Below are positions 8,211-17,037 of a stretch of DNA of 64,000 nucleotides, one piece after another (within the stretch, counting starts at the first letter, position 1; each line of letters opens with the position of its first letter). Origin of the DNA: JABCYV01 sp963696025. Lineage in GTDB: Bacteria > Acidobacteriota > Terriglobia > Terriglobales > Acidobacteriaceae. The position numbers and the translations under genes were made by a program. The notes beneath the pieces were generated by a model. It was not told the origin of the DNA. It worked only from the letters and a program-made list of their open reading frames with translations, and searched no databases. Location: NCBI GenBank assembly GCA_963696025.1, contig CAVOII010000004.1:434001-498000 (forward strand), given 5' to 3'.

Positions 8211-9786
8211 TTATTTGTGGTGAAAGTCGAGCCCAAACGATGGATGGTCACGTGTTCCAGTAATTTTTATGGGTAACACGGTTGCGCCATTCTTGCGAAA
8301 AAAAGGATCAAATGGTTTCAAGAGGAATGATTTGAAACCCATCATCGTTTGAGACAGCTTCGCTTGCATCCGCAATTTGCCATGGAAGTCTAACGCCTCT
8401 TGATCCAGATTGTACGTACCATCGAGGCCTACATCAGCTCCGATTACGCTGAAAGTCAATCCTCGAAATGTGATGACGCCGCGATCTAACAGGAAGTTGC
8501 CCTTCAGTTCCGAAACGCTGCTGCCAGCATCCTTATTCGCCGGCTGACCTTGTGCTTTGCGGCTTAGGGTTGCGATTTTAGCGCCGACTTCCAGACTGGT
8601 GAACTCCGCTCCACCCACTCCGAATCTTCCCGTCAGCCTCAGGCGATCGACCGTGTCACCTTCAATCGGCGGAAGAGCAAATTTGGTTCGCAGTCTCAGC
8701 GCGCCGGTCATCACCGTCTTGTCGGTCTTCACTGCCAGCCGCAGCATGTCTTCGACCCTCCCCTTGTCCACGACAACATCGAGGGCAATGTTGCGGGCCT
8801 TTCTTCCTGGCTTTTTAACCACTTCGCCATTCGCAGTGATGAATGAATTCAGGAAGTGTGCGTGCACCCGGTGCAGAAGGGTATTTCCGTTGGTGCCGTC
8901 CACCGTGGCGCTGAAAGTTGTTTCCAAGGATATTGGATGTCCTCCAGTCCGAAGACTGAAGTCAGGAGTTGTGGTTGTACCTTCGACCTCAATCTTGTTC
9001 AGGACGCCGCCAAATTTCCCTTCAGAGGACAAAACGCCGCCGGATCCCTCGAAACACACCCAGGTCAGCTTTGCTCATGGTGTATGGTGCGGCCAAAGGC
9101 GTCTGACCGGGATCGTCAGGATTCCAGGGACCAAATCTTCCTTGAGCATCGATCTCTCCTGGAGGGATGGCATTGCTGAGCTGCACAGTGAAACTCGCAG
9201 GGCGATGAAGCCCCACTGAGTGCATCACCAGATGATGAATTGCGAACACGTGCGGCTCCTTATCGGCAGACTTGGGCAGCAGACGCAGCTCGGCGCCTTC
9301 GGACACAAGCTCATGGACGAATATCGGTATGTCTCGTACCTTGGACCAGTCTTGCTTGGTTCGCTGTCCGGGTGGAGGTATTTGAATCACGAACCCTTTG
9401 AGTCTGACCTGCTCGATCTTCCATGGTTTTCCCCACAATCCACGCAAATCAGCGTCGGCTGAGAATTCGGCAACGGAAATCAAGGGAGGAACGTCCGTCC
9501 GGCCTTGGTGCCTGAGCGTCAACCCTGATCCCTCAATGCGCGCCCGAGGCCACAGAAACACATTGAATTCCCGCAACTCGACATCAGCGTGAAACTTTTC
9601 CTGAAGCATCGCGATAGCGCGCGCTCGCAGGTAGGAATTAGCGTGGCGAGCCAGGATCGTAACCACTATTGCACCCGCAACCAGTATCAGCGCAACCGCT
9701 ATGAGGACAATTTTGGCCTTGGATGGCGCACTATGTTCGGTTAGTGTCCCGGTGACCACGATCCGCTCCAATCTCTCTGATGTCAT
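8211..9786 (-). pseudogene. AsmA-like membrane-anchored protein split by a frameshift
   Basis: Two minus-strand frames form one gene. The first (9786 to 9022) has a cytoplasmic N-terminus, one membrane helix (about residues 25-47, IVLIAVALILVAGAIVVTIL) and an AsmA-like start (EKFHADVELREFNVFLWPRA, VRLKGFVIQIPPP). The second (9059 to 8211) continues with GGVLSSEGKFGGVLNKIEVEG and ends in SKAKLSQTMMGFKSFLL-like AsmA/DUF748-type C-terminal sequence. They join if one base is removed at the AAA at 9052-9054, giving about 520 residues. AsmA-like proteins act at the envelope, possibly in lipid transport. A consensus error in a homopolymer is a serious alternative to a true pseudogene. Confidence 0.75.
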
Positions 9787-9862
9787 TGCTAATCAAAGAG
9801 TTGCAGGGATGGTTCGGCGCAGAACAAAGCAGGCGGGTCGGGAAAATGAGATCTGGAATGAT

Positions 9863-10909
9863 TTACCGCAATTCTTCCATCGCCTGCTCCAGCACTTCCC
9901 TTCCCGGACGCACCACGGACTCCGGCAGAGTGGCCAGCGGCTGTTCGGTTAGGTTCAGCAGGTCGATAAAACTTGGCGTCTGAGTGTTGACGTAAAAAAC
10001 GCCGGTCAGCACCTCGCCCGCATCGTGGGCTTCATGCAAGCGCGTGATGGATTTGATCCGGTCCGTCGGATCGTAATCCTCTTCCAGTTTACGCAAACGC
10101 AGGCGGGACCCATCGTGCATAGTCACTTCGACGGTCGAGCCGGCATCATATTCGACCGAGATGTCCTCGAAAACCGGGACAAAGCTGATCTCCTGCAAAG
10201 GTTCGTCGTGGTCCTTCATGTATTTGTATGATTTCGTCGAGCCCTCGTGATCGTTAAACGTGACACACGGCGAGACCACGTCGAGCATAACCGTGCCCTT
10301 GTGAGCTATGGCAGCCTTCAGCATGGAATGAAGCTGTTTCTTGTCACCGGAAAATGAGCGGCCCACGAAAGTCGCGCCCAGCGTGATAGCCATCGCACAG
10401 GTATCGATCGGCGGGAGATCATTGATGACGCCCGTCTTCAGCTTTGAGCCGAGGTCAGCAGTGGCCGAGAACTGACCTTTGGTAAGGCCGTACACGCCGT
10501 TGTCTTCGATGATGTAGATCATGGGAAGATTGCGTCGCATGAGGTGGACAAACTGCCCCATACCAATCGAAGCGGAATCGCCGTCGCCGCTGACGCCGAG
10601 CGCCAGCAGGTTACGATTCGCCAGCATCGCGCCCGTCGCGACCGATGGCATGCGCCCATGCACCGCGTTGAAGCTGTGCGAACGCCCCATGAAGTAGGCC
10701 GGGCTCTTCGAAGAGCAGCCGATGCCGCTCAACTTCGCCACTCGCTCCGGGGCCACTCCCATTTCGTACATCGCGTCAATGATGCGTTCAGAGATGGCAT
10801 TGTGGCCGCAGCCAGCGCAGAGGGTGGTCTTGCCTCCGCGGTAATCGACCACGGAGAGGCCGACACGGTTCAGTTTGGGCGCTGGTGTGCTGGTCGGAGT
10901 AGTCGCCAT
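9863..10909 (-). CDS. korB: 2-oxoacid:ferredoxin oxidoreductase, beta subunit
   Basis: The beta subunit binds thiamine pyrophosphate for the ferredoxin-linked oxidation of a 2-oxoacid, most likely 2-oxoglutarate, to its acyl-CoA. The 348-residue sequence has the cysteine motif CAGCGHN at residues 31-37. The TPP/Mg motif GDGDSASIG is at 108-116 with NGVYGLT at 137-143, and GIGCSSKSPAYF is typical of the family. It follows korA with one base between stop and ATG, so the two are co-transcribed. Substrate specificity (2-oxoglutarate versus other 2-oxoacids) is inferred from overall resemblance to KorB. Confidence 0.9.
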   Translation of the reverse strand: MATTPTSTPAPKLNRVGLSVVDYRGGKTTLCAGCGHNAISERIIDAMYEMGVAPERVAKLSGIGCSSKSPAYFMGRSHSFNAVHGRMPSVATGAMLANRNLLALGVSGDGDSASIGMGQFVHLMRRNLPMIYIIEDNGVYGLTKGQFSATADLGSKLKTGVINDLPPIDTCAMAITLGATFVGRSFSGDKKQLHSMLKAAIAHKGTVMLDVVSPCVTFNDHEGSTKSYKYMKDHDEPLQEISFVPVFEDISVEYDAGSTVEVTMHDGSRLRLRKLEEDYDPTDRIKSITRLHEAHDAGEVLTGVFYVNTQTPSFIDLLNLTEQPLATLPESVVRPGREVLEQAMEELR

Positions 10910-10910
10910 T

Positions 10911-12746
10911 TTACTTGCCCTCCATAGTCATCAGTTCGTCCGTCACCGAGCGGGCATCGAGTGGTAGGCCGTGAATATGGGCGATGCTGCGCAACCGCAT
11001 TATGAGCGCCGGTTCGAGATCCAGCTTGAGCAGGCTCAGCATCTGGGCATCGCGATTTTGCTCCACCAGGTACACACGGTCGTGCTGTTTCACGAACTCG
11101 TGTACCTCCCGTGTGAACGGAAAGGCGCGGAGGCGCAGATAGTCAGTCTCGATCCCATATTCCTTGCGCAACTGGTCGCGGCTCTCGATGATGGCCCAGT
11201 GCGAGGTTCCATAGGCAATGATCCCAATCTTCGATTTACCGGTTGAAACTTCTGGCCGCGGCACAAAGGAGCGCGCGGTTTCAAACTTGCGATTGATCCG
11301 CTCCATATTGTGCTCAAAGTCGTCTGGACGCTCACTGTACTGCGATTTCTCATTGTGTCCGCTGCCGCGAGTGAAATATGCAGCCGCAGGGTGGTCAGTG
11401 CCGGGCAGGGTGCGGTAACCAATTCCGTCGCCGTCTATATCTTTGTAACGGGCAAAGCCGCCGAGACGGTCCAGGTCTTCCTTGGTCAGTACCTTGCCGC
11501 GCTTGATGGGCTTCTCCGGATAATGGAAAGGATCCGCCATCCAATTATTCATGCCGAGATCGAGATCGGACATCACGAAGACCAGAGTCTGGAATTGCTC
11601 GGCCAACTCGAAGGCGTCTTGCGCCATGGTGAAGCATTCTTCGGCGGAGCAGGGGATCAGCAGGATGTGCTTGGTATCGCCGTGAGACAGGAAAGCAGTG
11701 GAGAGAATATCTCCCTGCGAGGTGCGAGTGGGCAGACCCGTGGAGGGACCGACGCGTTGAATATCCCAGATCACTCCCGGAATCTCGGCGTAGTAAGCCA
11801 ATCCTGCAAACTCTGCCATGAGCGAGATGCCCGGCCCGGCGGTTGCGGTCATGGCACGCGCGCCGGCCCAGCCTGCGCCCACGACCATGCCTATCGCAGC
11901 TAATTCATCTTCTGCCTGGATGATGGCGAATGTCGCTTTGCCGTCGGCGCCGATCCGAAAACGCTTCATGTACTCGATGATGCTTTCCGGCAATGAAGAG
12001 GATGGCGTGATCGGATACCAACTGACGAAAGTTACACCCGCGAACATGCAGCCCAGAGCGGCGGCCGAGTTTCCATCGATGATGATCTTGCCCTGGGTTT
12101 TGTCCATCCGCTGGATGAAGTAGGGATCGCGCTTGGGAAGATTGGAGGCGGCGTAATCGTACCCGGCCTGCACCGCAGATAAATTCAGATTGGCCGCCTT
12201 CGCCTTCTTGGCGAACTGCTTGCGGATGGCCTTCTCCACTTCAGCCATATCAATCTCGAGCAGTTTGGCCACCACGCCCACGTAAACCATGTTCTTTACG
12301 AGCTTGCGAAGCTTGGCTTCCGGGCACACCGGCGCGACCAGCTTGTCGTATGGAACCGCATAAAAAACTAGATCTGAACGAAGACTGCTGAGGTTGAGTG
12401 GTTCGTCGTACAGAACGGCGGCGCCCGGGGCCAGCGACATCACATCTTCGTGCGCCGTTTCCGGGTTCATGGCAACCACGAAATCGATTTCCTTCTTGCG
12501 CGCGATGTATCCATCTTTGTTAGCGCGAATCGTGTACCAGGTGGGCAAGCCGGCAATATTTGAGGGGAACAGGTTCTTACCTGAGACCGGAACTCCCATC
12601 TGAAAGATGCTGCGCAGCAGGACGGTGTTGGAACTCTGCGAACCCGATCCATTGACCGTCGCAACCTGGATGCTCATGTTGTTGACAACGCGCTTCGGTT
12701 CTAATCGCCCCGAGGCTTCATGGAGCGCTACATCCGTGGTGGCCAT
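10911..12746 (-). CDS. korA: 2-oxoacid:ferredoxin oxidoreductase, fused gamma-alpha subunit
   Basis: The 611-residue protein joins a gamma domain (about residues 25-200; NTVLLRSIFQMGVPVSGKNL, EIDFVVAMNPE) to an alpha pyrimidine-binding domain (about 220-611; IDGNSAAALGCMFAGVTFVS, YPITPSSSLPE, TATAGPGISLMAEFAGLAYY). Together with KorB it makes an enzyme that reduces ferredoxin with electrons from 2-oxoacid oxidation, and it can run reductively. The ATG at 12746 has AAGGAAGGATTC upstream. A TATAAT about 80 bp upstream and a GCGGG/CCCGC stem-loop in the leader suggest its own promoter. The gene is intact although its neighbours are damaged. Confidence 0.92.
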   Translation of the reverse strand: MATTDVALHEASGRLEPKRVVNNMSIQVATVNGSGSQSSNTVLLRSIFQMGVPVSGKNLFPSNIAGLPTWYTIRANKDGYIARKKEIDFVVAMNPETAHEDVMSLAPGAAVLYDEPLNLSSLRSDLVFYAVPYDKLVAPVCPEAKLRKLVKNMVYVGVVAKLLEIDMAEVEKAIRKQFAKKAKAANLNLSAVQAGYDYAASNLPKRDPYFIQRMDKTQGKIIIDGNSAAALGCMFAGVTFVSWYPITPSSSLPESIIEYMKRFRIGADGKATFAIIQAEDELAAIGMVVGAGWAGARAMTATAGPGISLMAEFAGLAYYAEIPGVIWDIQRVGPSTGLPTRTSQGDILSTAFLSHGDTKHILLIPCSAEECFTMAQDAFELAEQFQTLVFVMSDLDLGMNNWMADPFHYPEKPIKRGKVLTKEDLDRLGGFARYKDIDGDGIGYRTLPGTDHPAAAYFTRGSGHNEKSQYSERPDDFEHNMERINRKFETARSFVPRPEVSTGKSKIGIIAYGTSHWAIIESRDQLRKEYGIETDYLRLRAFPFTREVHEFVKQHDRVYLVEQNRDAQMLSLLKLDLEPALIMRLRSIAHIHGLPLDARSVTDELMTMEGK

Positions 12747-12823
12747 CCCTGAATCCTTCCTTTGTCTGGAGCGGGTTATCGCCCGCGCAATTGTTGCTAT
12801 GGATGAGTGAGGTAGAACCCTTA

Positions 12824-12829
12824 ATTATA
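12824..12829 (-). promoter_or_regulatory. -10 box (TATAAT) of korAB
   Basis: TATAAT on the minus strand is followed by an about 75-nt leader containing a GCGGG-CGATAA-CCCGC stem-loop (12770-12785) before the korA ATG. No clear -35 box is seen. Confidence 0.45.
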
Positions 12830-13030
12830 CGGCATGGAGGTGGGAGCGAACAGGTGAGGAAAGCAGAGTCCGAACACCAAGGTACCTGCTTTTGAACTAG
12901 AAGTTATTTCACGGACGAACGGTCTAGAGGTTGCTGGTGAAATTGATTCCATAACAATGTCGGCTGCCCACGCCCGAGTAAGCTTTGGTGGTGCGAACCA
13001 ACCAAAAGGCTCGGGAGAAAGGAGCCGAAC
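12830..13030. other. Gene-free stretch upstream of the IS110 stub
   Basis: No coding signal is recognised. GGCTC and GAGCC around 13009-13028 can form a small hairpin just before the transposase start. Confidence 0.35.
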
Positions 13031-13159
13031 ATGATCGTTATAGGATGCGATCACCACCCGGCCTTCCAGCAAATTGCGTTTGTGGATACCGACACTGGGG
13101 AACTACAAGAGCGGCGACTGTGGCACCGCGAGGAAGCGGAGAAATTCTACCGTAATTGA
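13031..13159 (+). mobile_element. Truncated IS110-family transposase N-terminus
   Basis: An ATG at 13031 opens 42 residues beginning MIVIGCDHHPAFQQIAFVD and continuing DTGELQERRLWHREEAEKF. This is the start of IS110/IS1111-type DEDD transposases, where the Asp of GCD is the first catalytic residue. The frame ends in TGA at 13157-13159, where a full protein would have roughly 300-400 residues. No C-terminal Ser-containing half is visible downstream, so this is a stub left by deletion or rearrangement. Ends of the element cannot be fixed. Confidence 0.7.
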
Positions 13160-13655
13160 TTGGGTATCCCGCTCCCCTTCACGGGGGAGTCTGAAGTAGT
13201 AATCATGATCGAAGTTGTGACCGAAGAGATGCATGGGTCGGCCTGAGTTCCCGACCTGAATACTGATTGCGATGCGAGCCCGGGTTAGCAACAGCACTTA
13301 TTCGACAAGAACGAAATGGCGCTCTTCACCGAGTGCACGCCCCTGTGCGCTCGAAAAGGCGCTTGACACCGCCGACATTGTTAGAGACGCGATTTAACAC
13401 CAATTCACCAGCAGCACGTAGTTTGCGAGTTGTCGACCAACCGCTAACAATGCGAAGAACTCATTCCAAATGAGCTTGACGCGGTAGATGAGCCTGATTC
13501 AAATCATTCATTGTTGACTGGCACTTCGGGCAATTCATTACATAGGTTTTCGAGCAGATCACGTGACTCTGCGATTCTGAGCCGTCTTTCATCACGGTCA
13601 CCGCAGTGCCGGACGCTTCATCCCTGTCTTCTCGACCGTGAGGGCAACGCTTCCG
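13160..13655. other. Gene-free stretch, possibly decayed sequence
   Basis: No intact gene is visible. The minus strand has a weakly protein-like stretch at about 13130-13250 (PMHLFGHNFDHDYYF) that I cannot assign. The rest shows no start with a ribosome-binding site and no family signature. Confidence 0.35.
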
Positions 13656-14354
13656 CTATCCCCTTGCCGGAAGCGAGGCAATCCATTGATCGACGGTAAG
13701 AACAGTCGCCGAACGAGGAAATAGGTTCGTCATCAGCTCCTCATGCAGACTTGCCTTGGGATCAGCACATTGGAGAGAATGGTTATGCTGTAGTCTTCAT
13801 CGCCAGCGTAAATGTCGATAGGATGACGCCGCTGGTTGCCAGACCCGCCATCACCAGATGCTTGATGCCTCCCGAGCGCAGGACCTCCTTCAGTCATTGC
13901 CGCTGAAGGCGCAGAACCGTCCTTGTCCACAACAATCTCATCGTGTTCGGGCTGTAGGATCGAGACCAGTTTGCTTTCATCGGGTGGAAACAGGTTCTTC
14001 ATCTTGATGAGTGCAAATCCTTTGTTGCTGTCCGCAACGTCTCGGTATCCCGCACGGAACTTCACCCTGCTGAAGGCCACCGGCAGACCGGCTACGCGTC
14101 CGGCCTTCAATGCGGCTGCGGCACGCTGCGCAGCATTCTTCGCATAGGGCTGATCACCAATGCCAACCTGAAAGTCCAGAAGAAGAGCGGTATCCTTGGT
14201 CTGCGCCATGGCTTGGGTCTCCTTCCACGTTGCTGAATGGGCTAAGGGCGACCACCGCCGTTGCAAGCGTGGCGAGAAGTCCGGAACGCACAAATCCTCT
14301 GCGAGATACCGTTTGCTCAGTTCGAAGATGTTTTGTCTTAGGGCTCATCATCAC
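13656..14354 (-). pseudogene. Tat-exported isochorismatase-like cysteine hydrolase, multiply frameshifted
   Basis: Pieces of one gene lie in successive frames. A twin-arginine signal (VSRRGFVRSGLLATLATAVV) runs from about 14354. The mature N-terminus (MAQTKDTALLLDFQVGIGDQ, with the catalytic Asp of LLLDFQ) starts near 14209. The core follows in another frame (LRSGGIKHLVMAGLATSGVI, about 13885-13810), where Gly or Ala replaces the usual Cys context. Then come DEDYSITILSN, and finally a C-terminus (ASLHEELMTNLFPRSATVLT) ending in TAG at 13656-13658. At least four frame changes are needed, so it is a true pseudogene rather than one sequencing error. Confidence 0.75.
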
Positions 14355-14369
14355 TTTCCGTGGCCCCAG

Positions 14370-15136
14370 TCACGGGCGTTTCATCCCCCATTTTTCGACC
14401 GTGGGAGTTGCCTTTACCGACGCGAGAAACTCGATTAGGCGTTTGGATCCCTCGGGATTCTTAGCATCTTTCACCACAGCGGCGAATACCTGGACGAACT
14501 GAAGATCGGCGGGAATCGTACCCACGAAATCGACGCCTTGAACGGACAGGATTTCACTTACCGGCAGAACGACCATCTCCACTCCTCCGCTGGCGACCTC
14601 GGCTGCTCCCGCACCGGAGAGTTTGCCCGCCAAGGCGTCAGCGATGCCGAGCTGCGGAAATACCTTAGTCTTCAGGTAGACCGCGGAGGTGCTTTGAATG
14701 CCGATGGATTTCGCTCGAAGGAGGGTTTGTTTGGAGGCAGACACCGTGCTGATATCAGGACGGGGCGTGCCAGCACGCACGCCAACTCCCAGCGGGACGC
14801 TGGCGAGGTCGACATTTGAACCTGTAACGATCTGCCTTCCGCTGATAGCTCGGCGAGCCCTTCCCTCGACAGGATGACCACGTCGGCGGGCTGGCCGCGG
14901 TGAAGCTCAGCGCTGATCGTGATGGGTCCATTGGGTCCCCCGCCCTCAGAGGCTCCCCGCGCCGTGGTGACTGTGATGCCAGTGCTCTTCTCGAATTGGG
15001 GCAGAAGTTCTTGATAGGGGGCTGAGAAGCCGCCGGAGATCAAGACTATGACCTGGGCAGGCGATGAGGAGGAAAAGGCGACAAGCATCGTGATTGCGAA
15101 GACAAATCTATGCGGCGAACGGCGTGACTTGTTCAT
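14370..15136 (-). pseudogene. ABC-type substrate-binding protein (ModA-like) with one frameshift
   Basis: From the ATG at 15136 there is a signal peptide (FVFAITMLVAFSSSSPAQ), then a periplasmic-binding fold (LISGGFSAPYQELLPQFEKS, GQPADVVILSREGLAELSAE). After GR the frame must change near 14831-14845 to continue as QIVTGSNVDLASVPLGVGVR. It then runs on through PRPDISTVSASKQTLL and GAAEVASGGVEMVVLPVSEI to a stop at 14370. Rejoined it gives about 255 residues, the normal size for the molybdate-type binding-protein superfamily. No permease or ATPase gene is next to it, so the ligand is unknown. It directly follows the NTF2-like gene on the same strand. Confidence 0.75.
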
Positions 15137-15248
15137 TTGGCCGTTTCCTTTCGAGTGGTCAATCACGGCATGGCAGCGACCTTCGCGCTGCCAACGTCGG
15201 CCTTGATGACCAGCTCGCGGCAGAGCTGCTGCAGATGTTTTATTCCTG

Positions 15249-15701
15249 CTAAATCGGATTCTCCTCGAAAAGGCGAGCAACCATGACGGAATCGAGATAC
15301 GCTCGAACCTCAACGATCGTGCCATTCACAAAGCGACATACCCAACAGTACCGGTTGTCGAACCGCAGGCCATTCTTCGCCGTAGCTAGGGAATGCAACT
15401 CAACCACCGCCCAGTCGCCACTCACCAGCTCATGCTCAGTGCGAAGTTCCGCTCCGTGCGGCAAGACCTTCTCCAGCTTTTCAAATGTATGTGAGAGGAA
15501 CTCGGCCTTGCTGTGATAGTGACCCGCAAGAGGATGCGTGCCCTCGACGATCCAGTCCACGTCGTCCGAGACGTGATCGAAGAACCCTTTACCATCTCCG
15601 GATTCCAGATTTTTGAAAATCTCGCGAACGTAAGCAGTGCTCAACTCCTGAGTTAGACCAGATTGTGCAGTAGGCATTTGAGTTACACGTGCAGTAGACA
15701 T
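15249..15701 (-). CDS. NTF2-like (SnoaL/ketosteroid-isomerase fold) protein
   Basis: The 150-residue gene has AGGAGGT at 15709-15715, a well-placed ribosome-binding site for the ATG at 15701. The sequence shows an alpha+beta cone fold pattern: an N-terminal helix (YVREIFKNLESGDGKGFFDH), then VSDDVDWIVEGTHPLAGHY, and then strands WAVVELHSLATAKNGLRF, YCWVCRFVNGTIVEVRAYLD. Members are small enzymes or ligand binders, and nothing here tells the substrate. It lies upstream of the two disrupted exported-protein genes on the same strand and may be the surviving member of that group. Confidence 0.8.
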   Translation of the reverse strand: MSTARVTQMPTAQSGLTQELSTAYVREIFKNLESGDGKGFFDHVSDDVDWIVEGTHPLAGHYHSKAEFLSHTFEKLEKVLPHGAELRTEHELVSGDWAVVELHSLATAKNGLRFDNRYCWVCRFVNGTIVEVRAYLDSVMVARLFEENPI

Positions 15702-15918
15702 TTCTAAGACCTCCTATCAAATATCCTGAATCAGTTCCCCGTCTAATACATTCGCGGAAAAAATGCTATACAGCAGATCCACTAGGCTGGTAACTTTCTG
15801 TCCGCTCCGGGCAGCCTTCAACTCCACGAAGTTTTGGGTTCAGTTGGCGAAACCGGGCTTTTACACCACAGAAGTTTTAGCGAATCAACGAGCCGTTTGC
15901 GAGATCACGCTTAGCGGT

Positions 15919-16878
15919 CTAGTCTTCCACACGCAGAAACTGCGCCATGTTGCGGAACTTTTTATATCGTGACTCCATTAAATCTGAGATCGAACTTCGT
16001 TTGAGTTCAGCGAGTTGCTCCTGCAGAGCGGCGTCGAGCAGCGCGGCCGCAGCTTCGTGGTCCATATGCGCCCCGCCCTCCGGCTCCGGAACGATGCCGT
16101 CAATACAGCCCAATTCTTTCAAATCCTCAGCCGTGATGCGCATAGCCTGCGCCGCAAGCTCCTTCTTCGTGGGATCGCGCCACATGATAGACGCGCAGCC
16201 CTCGGGCGAGATCACCGCATAGATGGAATTTTCCATCATCAAAACGCGATCCGCCACGGCGATGGCCAACGCTCCGCCGCTCCCGCCCTCTCCGGTAATT
16301 GTGGTGACGATCGGAACCTTCAGACGCGCCATCTCGCGCAGGTTGTGGGCGATGGCTTCCGCCTGGCCGCGTTCTTCGGCTCCAAGTCCAGGGTAAGCGC
16401 CCGGAGTGTCCACTAACGTAAAGATCGGCCGGCCAAACTTTTCCGCCATCTTCATTGCCCGTAGCGCCTTGCGATAGCCTTCGGGATTGGGCATGCCAAA
16501 GTTGCGGTAAACCTTCTGCTTGGTGTCGCGCGCCTTCTGATGGCCGACGATCATCACTTCTTCGCCGTGGAAGCGCGCCATACCGCAGACCAACGCGGGA
16601 TCATCTCCGAAGCCACGATCACCGTGAATCTCACTCCAATCGGTGAAAATCCGTTCAATGTAGTCGAGCGCGTAAGGCCGCTGCGGATGCCGCGCCAACT
16701 CCGCCTTTTCCCAGGCGGTGAAATGGGACATTGCTTCCTCGCGCAGAGCCTCGATTCGATCATGCAGTAGCTGGATTTCGCGTCGCGTGCTCTCGTCCTG
16801 TCCCTCCAGCGACTGCAACCGCGCTACCTGCCGCTCGATTTTTTCCAGCTCTTGCTGCGCCTTCTGCGTGGAATCCAT
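15919..16878 (-). CDS. accA: Acetyl-CoA carboxylase carboxyltransferase subunit alpha
   Basis: AccA, with AccD, transfers the carboxyl group from biotin to acetyl-CoA in the first step of fatty-acid synthesis. From the ATG at 16878 the protein has 319 residues, the family length. It starts with a coiled coil (QQELEKIERQVARLQSLEG) and has the crotonase-like core GRPIFTLVDTPGAYPGLGAE, ITGEGGSGGALAIAVADRVL and ISPEGCASIMWRD. The frame is open upstream to 17025, and an ATG at 16920 is a possible alternative, but neither has a good ribosome-binding site. It lies downstream of dnaE on the same strand, an arrangement also known from proteobacteria. Confidence 0.93.
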   Translation of the reverse strand: MDSTQKAQQELEKIERQVARLQSLEGQDESTRREIQLLHDRIEALREEAMSHFTAWEKAELARHPQRPYALDYIERIFTDWSEIHGDRGFGDDPALVCGMARFHGEEVMIVGHQKARDTKQKVYRNFGMPNPEGYRKALRAMKMAEKFGRPIFTLVDTPGAYPGLGAEERGQAEAIAHNLREMARLKVPIVTTITGEGGSGGALAIAVADRVLMMENSIYAVISPEGCASIMWRDPTKKELAAQAMRITAEDLKELGCIDGIVPEPEGGAHMDHEAAAALLDAALQEQLAELKRSSISDLMESRYKKFRNMAQFLRVED

Positions 16879-17037
16879 CTTGCTGCCGTTACCGTTCCTG
16901 GCGGCCCATCGAGATTCCATCATAGACAGAAGAAAATCAACGCCCGTCACCACCAGCGTGGCATTCGCCGTTGCGGGTACAATGGCCGCTCCCGCCTTTG
17001 AACTTCTGTGTTTGGAAACTCTCATCCGCCGCAGATT

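Noticed and set aside
13103..13297. Minus-strand frame containing PMHLFGHNFDHDYYF
   Set aside because: It looked protein-like for a short stretch but overlaps the IS110 stub and has no family or start site that I can support.
15160..15240. Minus-strand fragment reading HLQQLCRELVIKADVGSAKV
   Set aside because: It has no start codon or ribosome-binding site and is too short to assign, so it is left as possible relic sequence.
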